Shown here: positions 1 to 8,645 of the stretch, one piece after another
Numbering within the stretch: the first letter of the stretch is position 1
Layout of the letters: each line of letters begins with the position of its first letter
DNA from: Shinella sp. H4-D48
GTDB taxonomy: Bacteria > Pseudomonadota > Alphaproteobacteria > Rhizobiales > Rhizobiaceae
DNA: 64,000 nucleotides
Assembly: GCF_022637395.1 (NCBI RefSeq)
Contig: NZ_CP093338.1
Location: 496,001-560,000 of the forward strand
Direction: 5' to 3'
The notes under the pieces: model-generated
The model's database searches: none
Seen by the model: the letters and a program-made list of their open reading frames with translations, nothing else
What the model was told of the DNA's origin: nothing
Made by a program: the position numbers and the translations under genes

Positions 1-2
1 GC

Positions 3-527
3 CGTATGCCCGTGCGCGAAGCCTTCCGACGTCTGGCCGCGGAGGGGCTCGTGACGCTACGCCCGAACCGCGGATGCATCGTCGCGGGTCTCACATTGGA
101 CGAGATTTATGAGATATTCGAGATCAGATCGGTTCTCGAAGGGCTGGCGGTGCGATTGGCGGCGCCGAAAATGGACCCCGATACATTTCTCGAACTTGAG
201 CAGCTGCTCGACCGTATGGAACGTGCCGGACAGGCCGGCAGCAGCGATTGGGTCGTGCGGCATCAGGAGTTCCACGCGCTGATCTACAAGCTGAGCGGCC
301 GACCGAAGCTTATCCGAAAGATCAACGCACTGCATGTCGTGATCGAGCCCTATATGCGCATCTGGTTCGACTACGCCGACAAGCCGCTGTCCGCCCGCGA
401 AGAACATGAGCGTTTGATCCGCGCCCTGGCGCAGGGCAACGCACTTCAAGCAGATCAGATCATGCAGGAACACATTCTCGGCACCGCACCCTTGCTTGCC
501 GAATTCGCAAGTCCCGGGCGGCGTTAA
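3..527 (+). CDS. GntR-family regulator with FCD domain (5' end outside window)
   Basis: The frame is open to the window edge. The first visible in-frame residues, RMPVREAFRRLAAEGL, are the recognition-helix part of a GntR winged helix, so the true start and first helices lie upstream. They are followed by the wing (PNRGCIVAG) and an all-helical FCD ligand-binding domain, with histidines in HQEFHALIY and in the final HxxL helix that usually coordinate a metal in FadR/FCD proteins. GntR/FCD proteins repress catabolic or uptake operons and are released by small carboxylates or sugars acids. It may control the gamma-glutamyltransferase-like gene 236 bp downstream on the same strand, but no operator was recognised. 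The methionine at position 6 is internal and not the start. Confidence 0.9.
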   Translation, partial: RMPVREAFRRLAAEGLVTLRPNRGCIVAGLTLDEIYEIFEIRSVLEGLAVRLAAPKMDPDTFLELEQLLDRMERAGQAGSSDWVVRHQEFHALIYKLSGRPKLIRKINALHVVIEPYMRIWFDYADKPLSAREEHERLIRALAQGNALQADQIMQEHILGTAPLLAEFASPGRR

Positions 528-763
528 GCGTCGTTCGGCTAAAGTATCCAAACCGGGGAAACCATCCGGCAGGGACAGGGAACCGCCGTCTATAACGGCT
601 TAAGCGAAGAGGAAAAGTCATGTCGATCCGTCGCATGGCCGTGCTGACGGCTGCCTTCACGACACAATGTTCGTTGCGGAATCGCTTGCACAGAGCACGT
701 TGAAGCCCACACCCGCGTGGCCGACCGGCCCAACAAAATTCGTCGAACAAGGGGACGACAAGA

Positions 764-2356
764 ATGCGCAACTTCGAAAAGCCGACCCGCTCCGTTGCCG
801 TTGCCCGCCACGCAATGGCGGCAACTTCGCATCCCTCCGCAACATTGGTCGCATTGCAAATCCTGGAGGCTGGCGGCAACGCGATGGATGCGGCTATTGC
901 TGCTTCGGCCATGCAATGCGTCGTCGAACCGGGCTCGACGGGCATCGGCGGTGATTGCTTCGTGCTGTATGCACCCGCCGGGTCCGACAAAGTTGTCGCC
1001 TACAATGGATCCGGCCGCACGCCGGCAGCGCTGACGCTCGACTGGTTCACCGAGCGCGGGCTTGCCGAAGTACCGCGGCAATCACCCTCCGCCGTGACCA
1101 TTCCGGGCGCCATTGATGCGTGGACGCGGCTGCATGCCGATCACGGCCGAATGCCTTTCGCCGACGTGCTGGCACCGGCCATTCGTTTCGCTGAGGAAGG
1201 CTATGCGGTCAGCCCGCGCGTCCATCATGACTGGATGCTGGAAGAGACGCTGCTGGCCTCGGACCCGGCCGCTGCGCGCATCTTCCTGCCAAAGGGGCGC
1301 GCGCCCAGGATCGGCGAGGTACACCATCAGCCGGAGCTCGCAGCCACGCTAAGGCGCATCGCGGCCGAAGGGCGCGACGGGTTCTATACGGGGGCAGTGG
1401 CGGATGACATGGTGTCCTATCTGCGCGCGCTTGGCGGCCTGCACACCCTTGAGGATTTCGCGGATGCGCGGGGCGATTACGTAACACCCGTCACAACGGA
1501 TTTTCGGGGCCATACCATCCACGAATGCCCACCGAACGGACAGGGCATCATCGCCCTGCTGATCCTCAACATCCTCGGTCGTTTCGATGCCAAGGGCGAT
1601 CCGCAGTCGCCTGACAGGCTGCATCTGGAAATAGAGGCGACACGGCTCGCCTATGCCGCACGCGACGCCTGGATCGCAGACCCGGACAAGGCGCAGGTAC
1701 CCGTCGAGGAATTGCTGTCAGGCGCTCTCGCCGACCGGCTGGCGGGCATGATCGACCTGAAGCGCGCGCTGACGGACCTTCCGGCCTTCGACATGCCGCT
1801 GCACCGTGACACGGTCTATATTTCCGTGGTGGACCGCGAGCGCAATGCCGTCAGTTTCATCAACTCGGTCTTCGACAGCTTCGGTACCGGTCTTGTCGCA
1901 CCACGGTCTGGCGTTGTGCTGCACAATCGCGGTCAGAGCTTCTCCTTGAAGCCGGACCATCCCAATGTCGTGGCACCGGGCAAGAGGCCGCTGCACACCA
2001 TCATTCCCGGCATGGTCACGCGAAACGGCCGCGTGGAAATGCCCTTCGGCGTGATGGGCGGCTATTATCAGGCAATGGGCCACGCTCACCTTATCTCCAA
2101 GGTCTTCGATTACGGCATGGACCTTCAGGAGGCGATCGATTTGCCACGCCTCATCCCTAAATCCGAAGGCACGCTCGTCGAAGCCGAACATACGCTGCCG
2201 GCCACCACCGCAAGCGAGCTCGAACGCCGCGGTTTCTCGCTCGTTGCTGCCGAAGGGCCGATCGGCGGGGCGCAGGCGATCCGCATCGACTGGGAAAACG
2301 GTACGCTGATCGGCGGGTCGGAATCGCGCAAGGATGGCATCGCACTTGGGATCTAG
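764..2356 (+). CDS. Gamma-glutamyltransferase-family Ntn hydrolase (YwrD-like)
   Basis: The 530-residue protein is colinear with gamma-glutamyltransferases: an N-terminal large-subunit region with GGNAMDAAIAAS and the glycine-rich GSTGIGGDCF, and a predicted autoprocessing site at Thr350 in RDTVYISVVD, where the new N-terminal Thr would be the nucleophile. Downstream come NSVFDSFGTG and the GKRPLHTIIPGMV stretch typical of the small subunit. No signal peptide is evident, unlike periplasmic Ggt, which points to the cytosolic YwrD-like branch. Start ATG 764 has AAGGGGAC about 8 bases upstream. It hydrolyses or transfers gamma-glutamyl groups, or acts on related amides; the substrate is unknown. 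It is convergent with the amino-acid ABC operon. Confidence 0.88.
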   Translation: MRNFEKPTRSVAVARHAMAATSHPSATLVALQILEAGGNAMDAAIAASAMQCVVEPGSTGIGGDCFVLYAPAGSDKVVAYNGSGRTPAALTLDWFTERGLAEVPRQSPSAVTIPGAIDAWTRLHADHGRMPFADVLAPAIRFAEEGYAVSPRVHHDWMLEETLLASDPAAARIFLPKGRAPRIGEVHHQPELAATLRRIAAEGRDGFYTGAVADDMVSYLRALGGLHTLEDFADARGDYVTPVTTDFRGHTIHECPPNGQGIIALLILNILGRFDAKGDPQSPDRLHLEIEATRLAYAARDAWIADPDKAQVPVEELLSGALADRLAGMIDLKRALTDLPAFDMPLHRDTVYISVVDRERNAVSFINSVFDSFGTGLVAPRSGVVLHNRGQSFSLKPDHPNVVAPGKRPLHTIIPGMVTRNGRVEMPFGVMGGYYQAMGHAHLISKVFDYGMDLQEAIDLPRLIPKSEGTLVEAEHTLPATTASELERRGFSLVAAEGPIGGAQAIRIDWENGTLIGGSESRKDGIALGI

Positions 2357-2386
2357 GGGCAGGTTCCTTGCCTGTTGGCCTCGGCG

Positions 2387-2418
2387 CCCCGATGCCCCGG
2401 TGCCCCGGTGCCCCGGTG
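2387..2418. repeat. Four tandem 8-bp units between convergent genes
   Basis: The unit CCCCGGTG occurs three times head to tail (2395, 2403, 2411), preceded by one copy with a single change, CCCCGATG (2387). It lies in the 78-bp gap between two convergent genes, so copy-number change would not alter a protein. Confidence 0.85.
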
Positions 2419-2434
2419 CACGAGCCCGATCGCA

Positions 2435-3205
2435 TCAATGCCGCCCGAGAACCTCCCCTAGGAATTTTCGGGTGCGTTCATGTTTCGGATTGGAGAAGAA
2501 CTCGGCGGGAGGGGCCTCCTCGACGATCACGCCGCTGGCCATGAAGACGATGCGATCGGCAACCTGGCGAGCAAAACCCATTTCATGGGTCACGCAGATC
2601 ATCGTCATCCCCTCTTCGGCCAGTGCAATCATCGTATCGAGCACTTCCTTGACCATCTCCGGATCGAGCGCGGATGTCGGCTCGTCGAACAGCATCGCCT
2701 TCGGCCGCATGCAAAGGGCGCGCGCAATGGCAACGCGCTGCTGCTGCCCCCCGGAAAGTTGGGCAGGATATTTCTCTGCCTGCTCGGAAATCTTGACCCG
2801 TTCCAGCAATGTGCGGGCTCGACCCTCCGCTTGCGGCTTGTTAAGACCAAGCGTCCGCATCGGGGCCAGCATGCAGTTCTGCAGCACGGTTAGATGCGGA
2901 AAGAGATTGAACTGCTGGAAGACCATGCCGACTTCCCGGCGAACGGCATCGATCACCTTCGATCCGTGCCCAAGCCTAATACCGCCGACATGGATATCGC
3001 CTTTCTGATAGGCTTCCAGATGATTGATGCAACGGATGAGCGTGGATTTGCCGCTTCCCGAAGGGCCGCACAGCACGATCTTTTCCCCCTTCGCGACAGA
3101 CATGTTGATGCTATCGAGAGCCTGAAAAGCGCCATACCATTTGCCCACGCCGGATAGGCTGATCATCGGCTCGATCGAATTGTCGCTGGTTCGGACCTGG
3201 CTCAT
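2435..3205 (-). CDS. Polar amino-acid-type ABC transporter ATP-binding protein
   Basis: This is a 256-residue ATPase of the GlnQ/HisP class. Visible motifs are Walker A GPSGSGKS (residues 47-54), the Q-loop [13 protein letters not shown], signature LSGGQQQR, Walker [12 protein letters not shown] and H-loop VTHEM. The frame opens at a GTG at 3232, but ATG 3205 has a GGAG at proper distance, so it is chosen. It is the last gene of the minus-strand operon binding protein - AroQ-like - permease - permease - ATPase, 34 bp after the second permease. It powers import across the inner membrane. The FNLFPHLT loop is typical of amino-acid importers, but the substrate is unknown. Confidence 0.93.
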   Translation of the reverse strand: MSQVRTSDNSIEPMISLSGVGKWYGAFQALDSINMSVAKGEKIVLCGPSGSGKSTLIRCINHLEAYQKGDIHVGGIRLGHGSKVIDAVRREVGMVFQQFNLFPHLTVLQNCMLAPMRTLGLNKPQAEGRARTLLERVKISEQAEKYPAQLSGGQQQRVAIARALCMRPKAMLFDEPTSALDPEMVKEVLDTMIALAEEGMTMICVTHEMGFARQVADRIVFMASGVIVEEAPPAEFFSNPKHERTRKFLGEVLGRH

Positions 3206-3239
3206 CAATGAAACTCCGGGTGTTCTCGCCACGCACTGC

Positions 3240-3881
3240 CTAGCGGCTGGCAGTCAGGAACTTGCGCTCTAGATGGGCGCCATAAATGGTGAGCGGGCAG
3301 CACATCAGGAAGTACAGCGCTCCAACGATGCCAAAGACGGTCAGTGGCTGGAATATCTGGTTTGAGATGATGTTGCCTGCGCGGGTAAGCTCGGTGAAAC
3401 CGACGATCGAGGCGAGCGATGTACCCTTGATGAGCTGCACCAGGAAGCCGACCGTCGCCGGCAGCGAGATGCGGATCGCCTGGGGAAGCACGACGTCCTT
3501 CATGCGCGATACGTAACCGAGGCTCAGCGCCTTTGCCGCCTCCGTCTGGCCGCGGGGGACTGCTTCAATCGATCCGCGCCAGATTTCTCCAAGAAAGGCG
3601 CTGGCATGAAGCGTCAGGCCGACCGAGACCGCGGCCCACGCATCCATCTGGATACCAATCAGGGCAAGGCCGTAATACACCACGAAAAGCTGCATCAGGA
3701 GCGGCGTGCCCTGGAAAACCGCGATATAGCCAGCCGTCAGACGCTCGATGATGGCGACGCCGGACGTGCGCAGCAAGGCCACCATCAGCCCGGCAACACA
3801 GCCGCACACGAAGGCGACCGCGGACAGCGCGACCGTCCATTTGAGCCCTGTCAGCAGGAAAAGAAACTCCTCACGTCCCAT
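3240..3881 (-). CDS. Polar amino-acid-type ABC transporter permease
   Basis: The 213-residue membrane protein has the HisMQ-type fold: TM segments around [13 protein letters not shown] and [16 protein letters not shown], and the coupling loop [20 protein letters not shown] (an EAA motif). ATG 3881 is chosen over an upstream in-frame ATG (3956) because AGGAGGA sits directly before it and the longer version would run into the preceding permease. It probably forms a heterodimer with the product of 3893-4561. Confidence 0.93.
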   Translation of the reverse strand: MGREEFLFLLTGLKWTVALSAVAFVCGCVAGLMVALLRTSGVAIIERLTAGYIAVFQGTPLLMQLFVVYYGLALIGIQMDAWAAVSVGLTLHASAFLGEIWRGSIEAVPRGQTEAAKALSLGYVSRMKDVVLPQAIRISLPATVGFLVQLIKGTSLASIVGFTELTRAGNIISNQIFQPLTVFGIVGALYFLMCCPLTIYGAHLERKFLTASR

Positions 3882-3892
3882 TGGATCTCCTC

Positions 3893-4561
3893 CTATCTGA
3901 GCGGGTAGCTGAAGTAGCGGGCGGAGAAGAATGCGAAGATGCGCATCATCACCCACGAAATGACGAGGTAGAACACGGTCACGGTGAAATAGACCTCGAA
4001 GCTGCGGAAGCTGTCAGATTCTATCCGCTGCGACACCGACGTCAGTTCATAAGCCGATATGGCAGATGCGATGCTCGTCGTCAGCGTCAGCAGGATGAAC
4101 TGGCTCGTGAGCGATGGATAGATCGTCCTCAGCGCCGGCTTGAGGATGATCAAGCGAAAGACCTGGGCTTTGTGCAGCCCGAGCGCCAGCCCCGCCTCCG
4201 TCTGGCCTTTCGAGATCGATTGCACCCCACCCCGGATGATCTCGATGGCGTAGGCCCCGCCGTTGATGCCGAGCGCGATGATAGCAGTCGGCGTCGGATC
4301 GAGCCGGATACCCGCCAGCGGCAGCGCGAAGTAGATGAAGAAGATCTGCACCAGAAACGGCGTGTTGCGTATCAGCTCGACAAAGCCAATCACAAGCCAA
4401 CGCAATAGCTTGACTCTTGACTGGCGCAGAATGACGCCCCCGATGCCGATGACGATCGCCAGAAGCATGCCGGAGATAGCCAGCGTGAATGTTCCCAGAC
4501 AAGCCCAGAGAAGGTTGGGAAGACCGTCGATGACCGGAGTGAAATCAAGGGTGTAATTCAT
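3893..4561 (-). CDS. Polar amino-acid-type ABC transporter permease
   Basis: The 222-residue inner-membrane protein is a paralog of the downstream permease, with hydrophobic segments LLWACLGTFTLAISGMLLAIV and FLVQIFFIYFALPLAG and the EAA loop GVQSISKGQTEAGLALGLH. ATG 4561 has AGGAG 6 bases upstream; an in-frame ATG at 4651 would overlap the aroQ-like gene. It lies 22 bp after that gene and 11 bp before the partner permease, so co-transcription is likely. Confidence 0.93.
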   Translation of the reverse strand: MNYTLDFTPVIDGLPNLLWACLGTFTLAISGMLLAIVIGIGGVILRQSRVKLLRWLVIGFVELIRNTPFLVQIFFIYFALPLAGIRLDPTPTAIIALGINGGAYAIEIIRGGVQSISKGQTEAGLALGLHKAQVFRLIILKPALRTIYPSLTSQFILLTLTTSIASAISAYELTSVSQRIESDSFRSFEVYFTVTVFYLVISWVMMRIFAFFSARYFSYPLR

Positions 4562-4583
4562 GACATCTCCTGCGGCACACTCT

Positions 4584-5027
4584 TCAGGACGGCCTTGCCA
4601 GGCCCGCCATCGCCTCGATAGCCAGTTCGTAACCAGCTGCCCCAAAACCAATCATGACCCCGGTCGCGGTCCGGGAAATCAGGGAATTGTGATAGATGCT
4701 CTCGCGCGCATGCACGTTGGATATATGCAGTTCGATCTTCGGGCCATCGAAGGTTTTCAAGGCGTCCAGAAGGGCTATGGATGTGAAGGTATATGCCGCC
4801 GGATTGATGATGATGCCGCACGCATCCTTCCGCGCCTGGTGGACGGATTCGACCAGCTCCCCCTCGAAATTCGTCTGGCGGAAATCGACTGTGAAACCAA
4901 GGGACACGGCTTTCGCTTCGCATCGGTCCCTGATGTCACACAGTGTCGTGGTGCCATAAATGGAAGGCTCCCGCTCACCAAGAAGGTTGAGATTGGGGCC
5001 GTTAAGGACAAAGATCGTCTTGCTCAT
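4584..5027 (-). CDS. AroQ-like type II 3-dehydroquinate dehydratase with altered active site
   Basis: The 147-residue protein aligns without gaps to type II dehydroquinases, which convert 3-dehydroquinate to 3-dehydroshikimate as dodecamers. The lid residues Arg19 and Tyr24 ([10 protein letters not shown]), Asn75, His101 and Arg108 are present. Two residues that hold the substrate in characterised enzymes (numbering as I recall it for Mycobacterium tuberculosis AroQ) are changed: His81 is Phe in [10 protein letters not shown] and Arg112 is Tyr in ARESIYHNS. The gene sits between the binding protein and permeases of an ABC importer, where a catabolic dehydratase would act on the imported compound. 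It could degrade quinate/dehydroquinate or a different hydroxy-acid. ATG 5027 is chosen over an unlikely 25-residue extension. Confidence 0.88.
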   Translation of the reverse strand: MSKTIFVLNGPNLNLLGEREPSIYGTTTLCDIRDRCEAKAVSLGFTVDFRQTNFEGELVESVHQARKDACGIIINPAAYTFTSIALLDALKTFDGPKIELHISNVHARESIYHNSLISRTATGVMIGFGAAGYELAIEAMAGLARPS

Positions 5028-5130
5028 GGAAAAACTCCAGGCAGCATCGGCGCACGTGTAAACGCACGCCGACGCCTGCACCGCTGTCTGGTGCCGCCTC
5101 AAAAATACAGGCTTTACGAAGAGCCGTAGC

Positions 5131-5961
5131 TCAGTTCGCAGTGAACGGAATGCCTTCCAGACTGGTTGGGAACTCCGGCACGGGAACCTTCATCCACTTG
5201 TCATAGATCGTCTTCAGTTCGCCATCGGCCTTGATCTTGTCGATGAATGCGTTCACCGCGACGTTAAGCTCTTTCTCGCCGAGACGCGTGCACGCGCCAT
5301 TGTAGAGCTTCTGGAACTCGAGCTTGTTCTCGAATTTGCCAGGGACAGCCTTTTCGACACGATCAAGATAGAAGATGTTGCCGCCGAGCGCGTCGGTCTG
5401 GCCGGAAACCAGCGCCTGAACACTCGCTGCGTCACCGTCATAACGGCGGATGGTTGCGGTGGACGGTGCATTCTTCGTGACCTGGGTATCCTGGGCTGCA
5501 CCCTTGGCGACGCTGATGGTCAAACCGGCCATATCCTCGTTCGTCTTGATGGATTTGTCCTTCGGGCCAATCAAAACGATGGCGTTGGCATTGTATGGCT
5601 GGCTGAACTGCACGGCTTTGGCGCGATCCGGCAACATGGCCATCGTTGCGAACAAAATGTCGACACGCCCTGAGGTCAGCGCGGGAATGCGATTGTTCAC
5701 TTCCAGCGGAACGAACTCTACCTCGACACCGAGTTCCTTGGCGAACAGGGCGCCCATATCGGCATCGAAACCATCTTGCTTGCCGGCGCTGGTGACGAAA
5801 CCCCATGGCGGGTTATCGCCCTGAATGCCGACGACCAACTTGCCCTTCGCCTTGATTTCCTCAGGCGTGATCGCTGCTGCCGGCTGCGAAAACGATACTG
5901 CGGCGACAATTGCCGCGGCGCCCATCAGGGCGTGACGCCGATTCAATTTGAATCCAAACAT
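5131..5961 (-). CDS. Periplasmic substrate-binding protein, polar amino-acid family
   Basis: The 276-residue protein begins with a signal peptide ([14 protein letters not shown], hydrophobic [10 protein letters not shown], cleavage after PAAA; the paired Arg would also allow Tat export). It then has the SBP_bac_3 fold: [30 protein letters not shown], and the hinge region [13 protein letters not shown]. It is the first gene of the minus-strand operon. ATG 5961 has GGAGGAG before it, whereas the longer frame start lacks one. The family binds amino acids and some organic acids; the ligand cannot be read from sequence, though the neighbouring AroQ-like gene hints at a cyclic hydroxy-acid. Confidence 0.92.
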   Translation of the reverse strand: MFGFKLNRRHALMGAAAIVAAVSFSQPAAAITPEEIKAKGKLVVGIQGDNPPWGFVTSAGKQDGFDADMGALFAKELGVEVEFVPLEVNNRIPALTSGRVDILFATMAMLPDRAKAVQFSQPYNANAIVLIGPKDKSIKTNEDMAGLTISVAKGAAQDTQVTKNAPSTATIRRYDGDAASVQALVSGQTDALGGNIFYLDRVEKAVPGKFENKLEFQKLYNGACTRLGEKELNVAVNAFIDKIKADGELKTIYDKWMKVPVPEFPTSLEGIPFTAN

Positions 5962-6381
5962 AAAGTACTCCTCCTCCAGTAACCAAGGGGCCGGCAAGCT
6001 CTCCTCCAACCGGCACCACACAAAAACTGGCATAAGGCCAATTGCAAATCAACTGAGTTTTTATAAAATCTCCGATAAAATTCATTTCGGCATTCACATG
6101 GAAAATTGCTATACGGATTTAAGAGGTTGAGACGACTGCCCGAGGGAAGGATGATGAAAAACGTCGGTCGTCACCGCCTCGATCGGTTGATTTACCGAAA
6201 ACTGTGAGTAATGCCGGCCCAGTGGGGCGGGAATCGCAAAGCGATTGCCCTCGGGCCACGCTGGGCCACATTCGAGTAGGGGCAGATCACTGCGCCTGAA
6301 TTGTTCCGATTGCTTTGCAGGCGGGTTTAAATAAGCGGACGCAATATGTATGAGGAATTAGAAAATCTCTGAGATGAGCGC
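5962..6381. promoter_or_regulatory. Divergent control region with candidate operator at 6229-6249
   Basis: This 420-bp gap separates the ABC operon (leftward) from the GntR pair (rightward) and must hold both promoters. It contains an inverted repeat, AATCGC-AAA-GCGATT (6232-6246), flanked after one mismatch by GG and CC. No clear -35/-10 pair was assigned and no ORF is supported here. Confidence 0.5.
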
Positions 6382-7056
6382 ATGCTGTCCGATCTAGCAA
6401 CCGAAACCATCGCCGAAAGTAGCTACAAGCGCATTCGGGCCGACATCATGTTCGGACGCCTTGCCCCAGGCCAGAAGTTGAAGCTTGAAAAGCTCAAGGA
6501 AGCCTACGACACCAGCATCAGCACACTAAGAGAAATCCTGAGCCGGCTCGCCTCCGAAGGTCTCGTCGTGGCGGAGGGCCAACGGGGCTTTCATGTGGCA
6601 CCGATGTCATCAACCGACCTGAAAGAGATTGCCGCGCTGCGTCTGTTGCTGGAGACGCACGCGCTTGAGCAGTCCTTCGCACGGGGCGACGTCGATTGGG
6701 AGGCCCGGCTCGCATCAGCCCATTACAAACTGGCACGCATGGAAAGCATTATGGCCAGCGGGGATACCAGCCAGACAGAAGCCTGGAAGCGTTACGACTG
6801 GGAGTTTCACCAGGCTCTGATTTCCGCCTGTGGGTCCAGACTGCTGATGGAAACCCATGCCGCCGTCTTCGACAAGTACCTGCGCTACCAAATGGTTGCC
6901 CTCTCCTATCGCGGCAAGATCGCCGAGGACGAACACAGGCAACTCCTGGACGCTGCCCTCAAGCGAGATCAGGAGACCGCGAAGAAAATCCTCGGTCTGC
7001 ACATTCAGGGCGGTGTCGAACATGCGTTGGCGGGGAAGTCACCCCTTCAGGATTGA
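6382..7056 (+). CDS. GntR-family regulator with FCD domain (first of tandem pair)
   Basis: The 224-residue regulator has an N-terminal winged helix (SYKRIRADIMFGRLAPGQKL, then STLREILSRLASEGLV and wing EGQRGFHVAP) and a C-terminal FCD domain with DWEFHQALI and a late DEHRQLLDAAL helix. It is clearly paralogous over its full length to the next gene, 2 bp downstream, so the two may act as homo- or heterodimers. It is divergent from the ABC/AroQ-like operon, its most likely target. Confidence 0.93.
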   Translation: MLSDLATETIAESSYKRIRADIMFGRLAPGQKLKLEKLKEAYDTSISTLREILSRLASEGLVVAEGQRGFHVAPMSSTDLKEIAALRLLLETHALEQSFARGDVDWEARLASAHYKLARMESIMASGDTSQTEAWKRYDWEFHQALISACGSRLLMETHAAVFDKYLRYQMVALSYRGKIAEDEHRQLLDAALKRDQETAKKILGLHIQGGVEHALAGKSPLQD

Positions 7057-7058
7057 TC

Positions 7059-7763
7059 ATGCACGAAGAACGATCAGGTGAGCACGAACGGGTGAATGAC
7101 CTCGGCGAAAGCATCAGCGATGCGGTCTTTCGGCGTTTGCGACACGACATCATAATGGGAATCCTGCCGCCCGGCTCCAAGATCAAGCTTGAGAGGGCCC
7201 GCGAGCGATATTCGATCGGCATTTCCTCACTGCGCGAGATCCTGTCCAGATTATCGGCAGAGAACCTCGTGCTTGCGGAAGGGCAGCGCGGGTTCGAAGT
7301 GAGCCCCGTTTCCAGGCAGGAACTGACGGAGCTGGCCGACCTTCGTACCGTGTTGGAATGCCATGCAATCGGCCTGTCATTTGCAGTCGGGGATCTTGAA
7401 TGGGAAGGATCGATCGTCGCTGCCCATCATCGACTGGCGGCCGTGGAACGCCGGCTTCTCGCTGGCGATATTACCCGTACGATCGACTGGGTCCGATGCG
7501 ATTGGGAATTCCATCGGGCGATCGTTGCCGCGAGCAATTCGATGACGCTTCTTCAAAGCCTATCGTCGGTATTCGACCGCTTCCTGCGATATCATATGCT
7601 TGCTGGAAGCTTCCGAGGCAAGGCTGTCGTTGACGATCACAAACTGCTCTTTGAACGGGCGCTCGCAAGAGATGCCGATGGCGCAAGGCAGATCATAACA
7701 AGCCACGTTCAGAGAGGAATTGACCATATCCTGAAAGAACCGAAATTTCTTTCAGGAAAATGA
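7059..7763 (+). CDS. GntR-family regulator with FCD domain (second of tandem pair)
   Basis: The 234-residue protein repeats the architecture of the preceding gene: winged helix ending in SSLREILSRLSAENLV and EGQRGFEVSP, then FCD with CDWEFHRAIV and DDHKLLFERAL. ATG 7059 follows the upstream stop by 2 bp, consistent with translational coupling; a longer open frame reaches back inside the first gene and is not coding. The near-identical recognition helices (LREILSRL) suggest similar operators, while the FCD pockets differ. Confidence 0.92.
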   Translation: MHEERSGEHERVNDLGESISDAVFRRLRHDIIMGILPPGSKIKLERARERYSIGISSLREILSRLSAENLVLAEGQRGFEVSPVSRQELTELADLRTVLECHAIGLSFAVGDLEWEGSIVAAHHRLAAVERRLLAGDITRTIDWVRCDWEFHRAIVAASNSMTLLQSLSSVFDRFLRYHMLAGSFRGKAVVDDHKLLFERALARDADGARQIITSHVQRGIDHILKEPKFLSGK

Positions 7764-8023
7764 GGCTTCCGAATTCGCTAGCTTGATCCGGCCTGAACCA
7801 ATGGCCGTGCGAAGGAATCCGCCTTTTCGTGCATCTCACCTTCTCCGATTACCCGGCTAAAGCCTCATAACAGGCGACGCCAGATTTGTATGGTGCATCG
7901 GATCACCAAGCTGGTTGATCCGCTTGCCGATGCCTTCTCGACGAGCGGGAGGCGGCATGGTTAGGTCATGAGCGTTGGCGTGGGCATCTGCGGCGCCAAC
8001 CCGACGCCACCTCGTGGGCCCGT

Positions 8024-8521
8024 TCAGCGCTCGAACCTGTCCAGCATCTTCCTCAGCTGCGTATTCTGCAGGCGAAGCTTGTTCGCCAATTGCTCCCGAA
8101 GAAACCTGATCTCGGCCTCTAGGTCGCTCATACCTTCGGAGATGGTGCGGGCAACTGGGGAGGTCTGCACGACAGCTGCGGGGGTCTCGACTGGTTTGAG
8201 ACGTCCTGATCGCCTGTGCGAGACGGCCTTGGCGGTCTTCTTGATCTTTGGAGCGGCATCGTCCAGCGAAGCTGTGTTGCCTGTCGGGACGTCGGCATCA
8301 TTCTTCGCCAACGTCCCGTCAATGGCATTGTCGCCGCCGGTCTCGTCGAACGGTCCGTGCGCGGCGGAAGGACCGTCAAGTTCATCGCCGGCCCCTGGCT
8401 TATCCGTAGAGCCAACGATCGGCGAAACGGCCGGGCTTGCGCCCTCGTCCGTGGCCTCGTCCTGCGCTGGCGGGCGTCGCGGCGACACGAGACGCGCAAG
8501 CAACTTCCATGGAGACGCCAT
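8024..8521 (-). CDS. SyrB-related low-complexity protein with C-terminal coiled coil
   Basis: The 165-residue protein starts MASPWKLLARLVSPRR, has a long acidic, Ala/Pro/Gly/Asp-rich middle that looks disordered, a basic patch (KIKKTAKAVSHRRSGRLK), and ends in a leucine/charge heptad segment (DLEAEIRFLREQLANKLRLQ). The C-terminus resembles the ending of SyrB proteins and of the next gene on the same strand. SyrB in Sinorhizobium meliloti is a negative regulator of syrM. No DNA-binding domain is recognisable here, so the role is unknown. The start is ATG 8521 with only a weak Shine-Dalgarno. Confidence 0.7.
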   Translation of the reverse strand: MASPWKLLARLVSPRRPPAQDEATDEGASPAVSPIVGSTDKPGAGDELDGPSAAHGPFDETGGDNAIDGTLAKNDADVPTGNTASLDDAAPKIKKTAKAVSHRRSGRLKPVETPAAVVQTSPVARTISEGMSDLEAEIRFLREQLANKLRLQNTQLRKMLDRFER

Positions 8522-8645
8522 TTGTTCGACCCCGCATTTATCCGTTCGCAGACTGCGCGTTCACCGTTGGTCGCAGCCAGGCGCCATCAGAACACTCGTC
8601 ACGAAACGCATGACCATGCGGCCAACCATTGGCCACCTGCCTCGA

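Noticed and set aside
460-1081. Minus-strand frames over the GntR end and ggt start
   Set aside because: No recognisable domains, and they overlap the supported coding sequence of the gamma-glutamyltransferase-like gene.
7764-8023. Possible transposase fragment between the GntR pair and the SyrB-like gene
   Set aside because: Short Arg-rich frames suggested it, but no transposase motif or inverted repeat could be identified.
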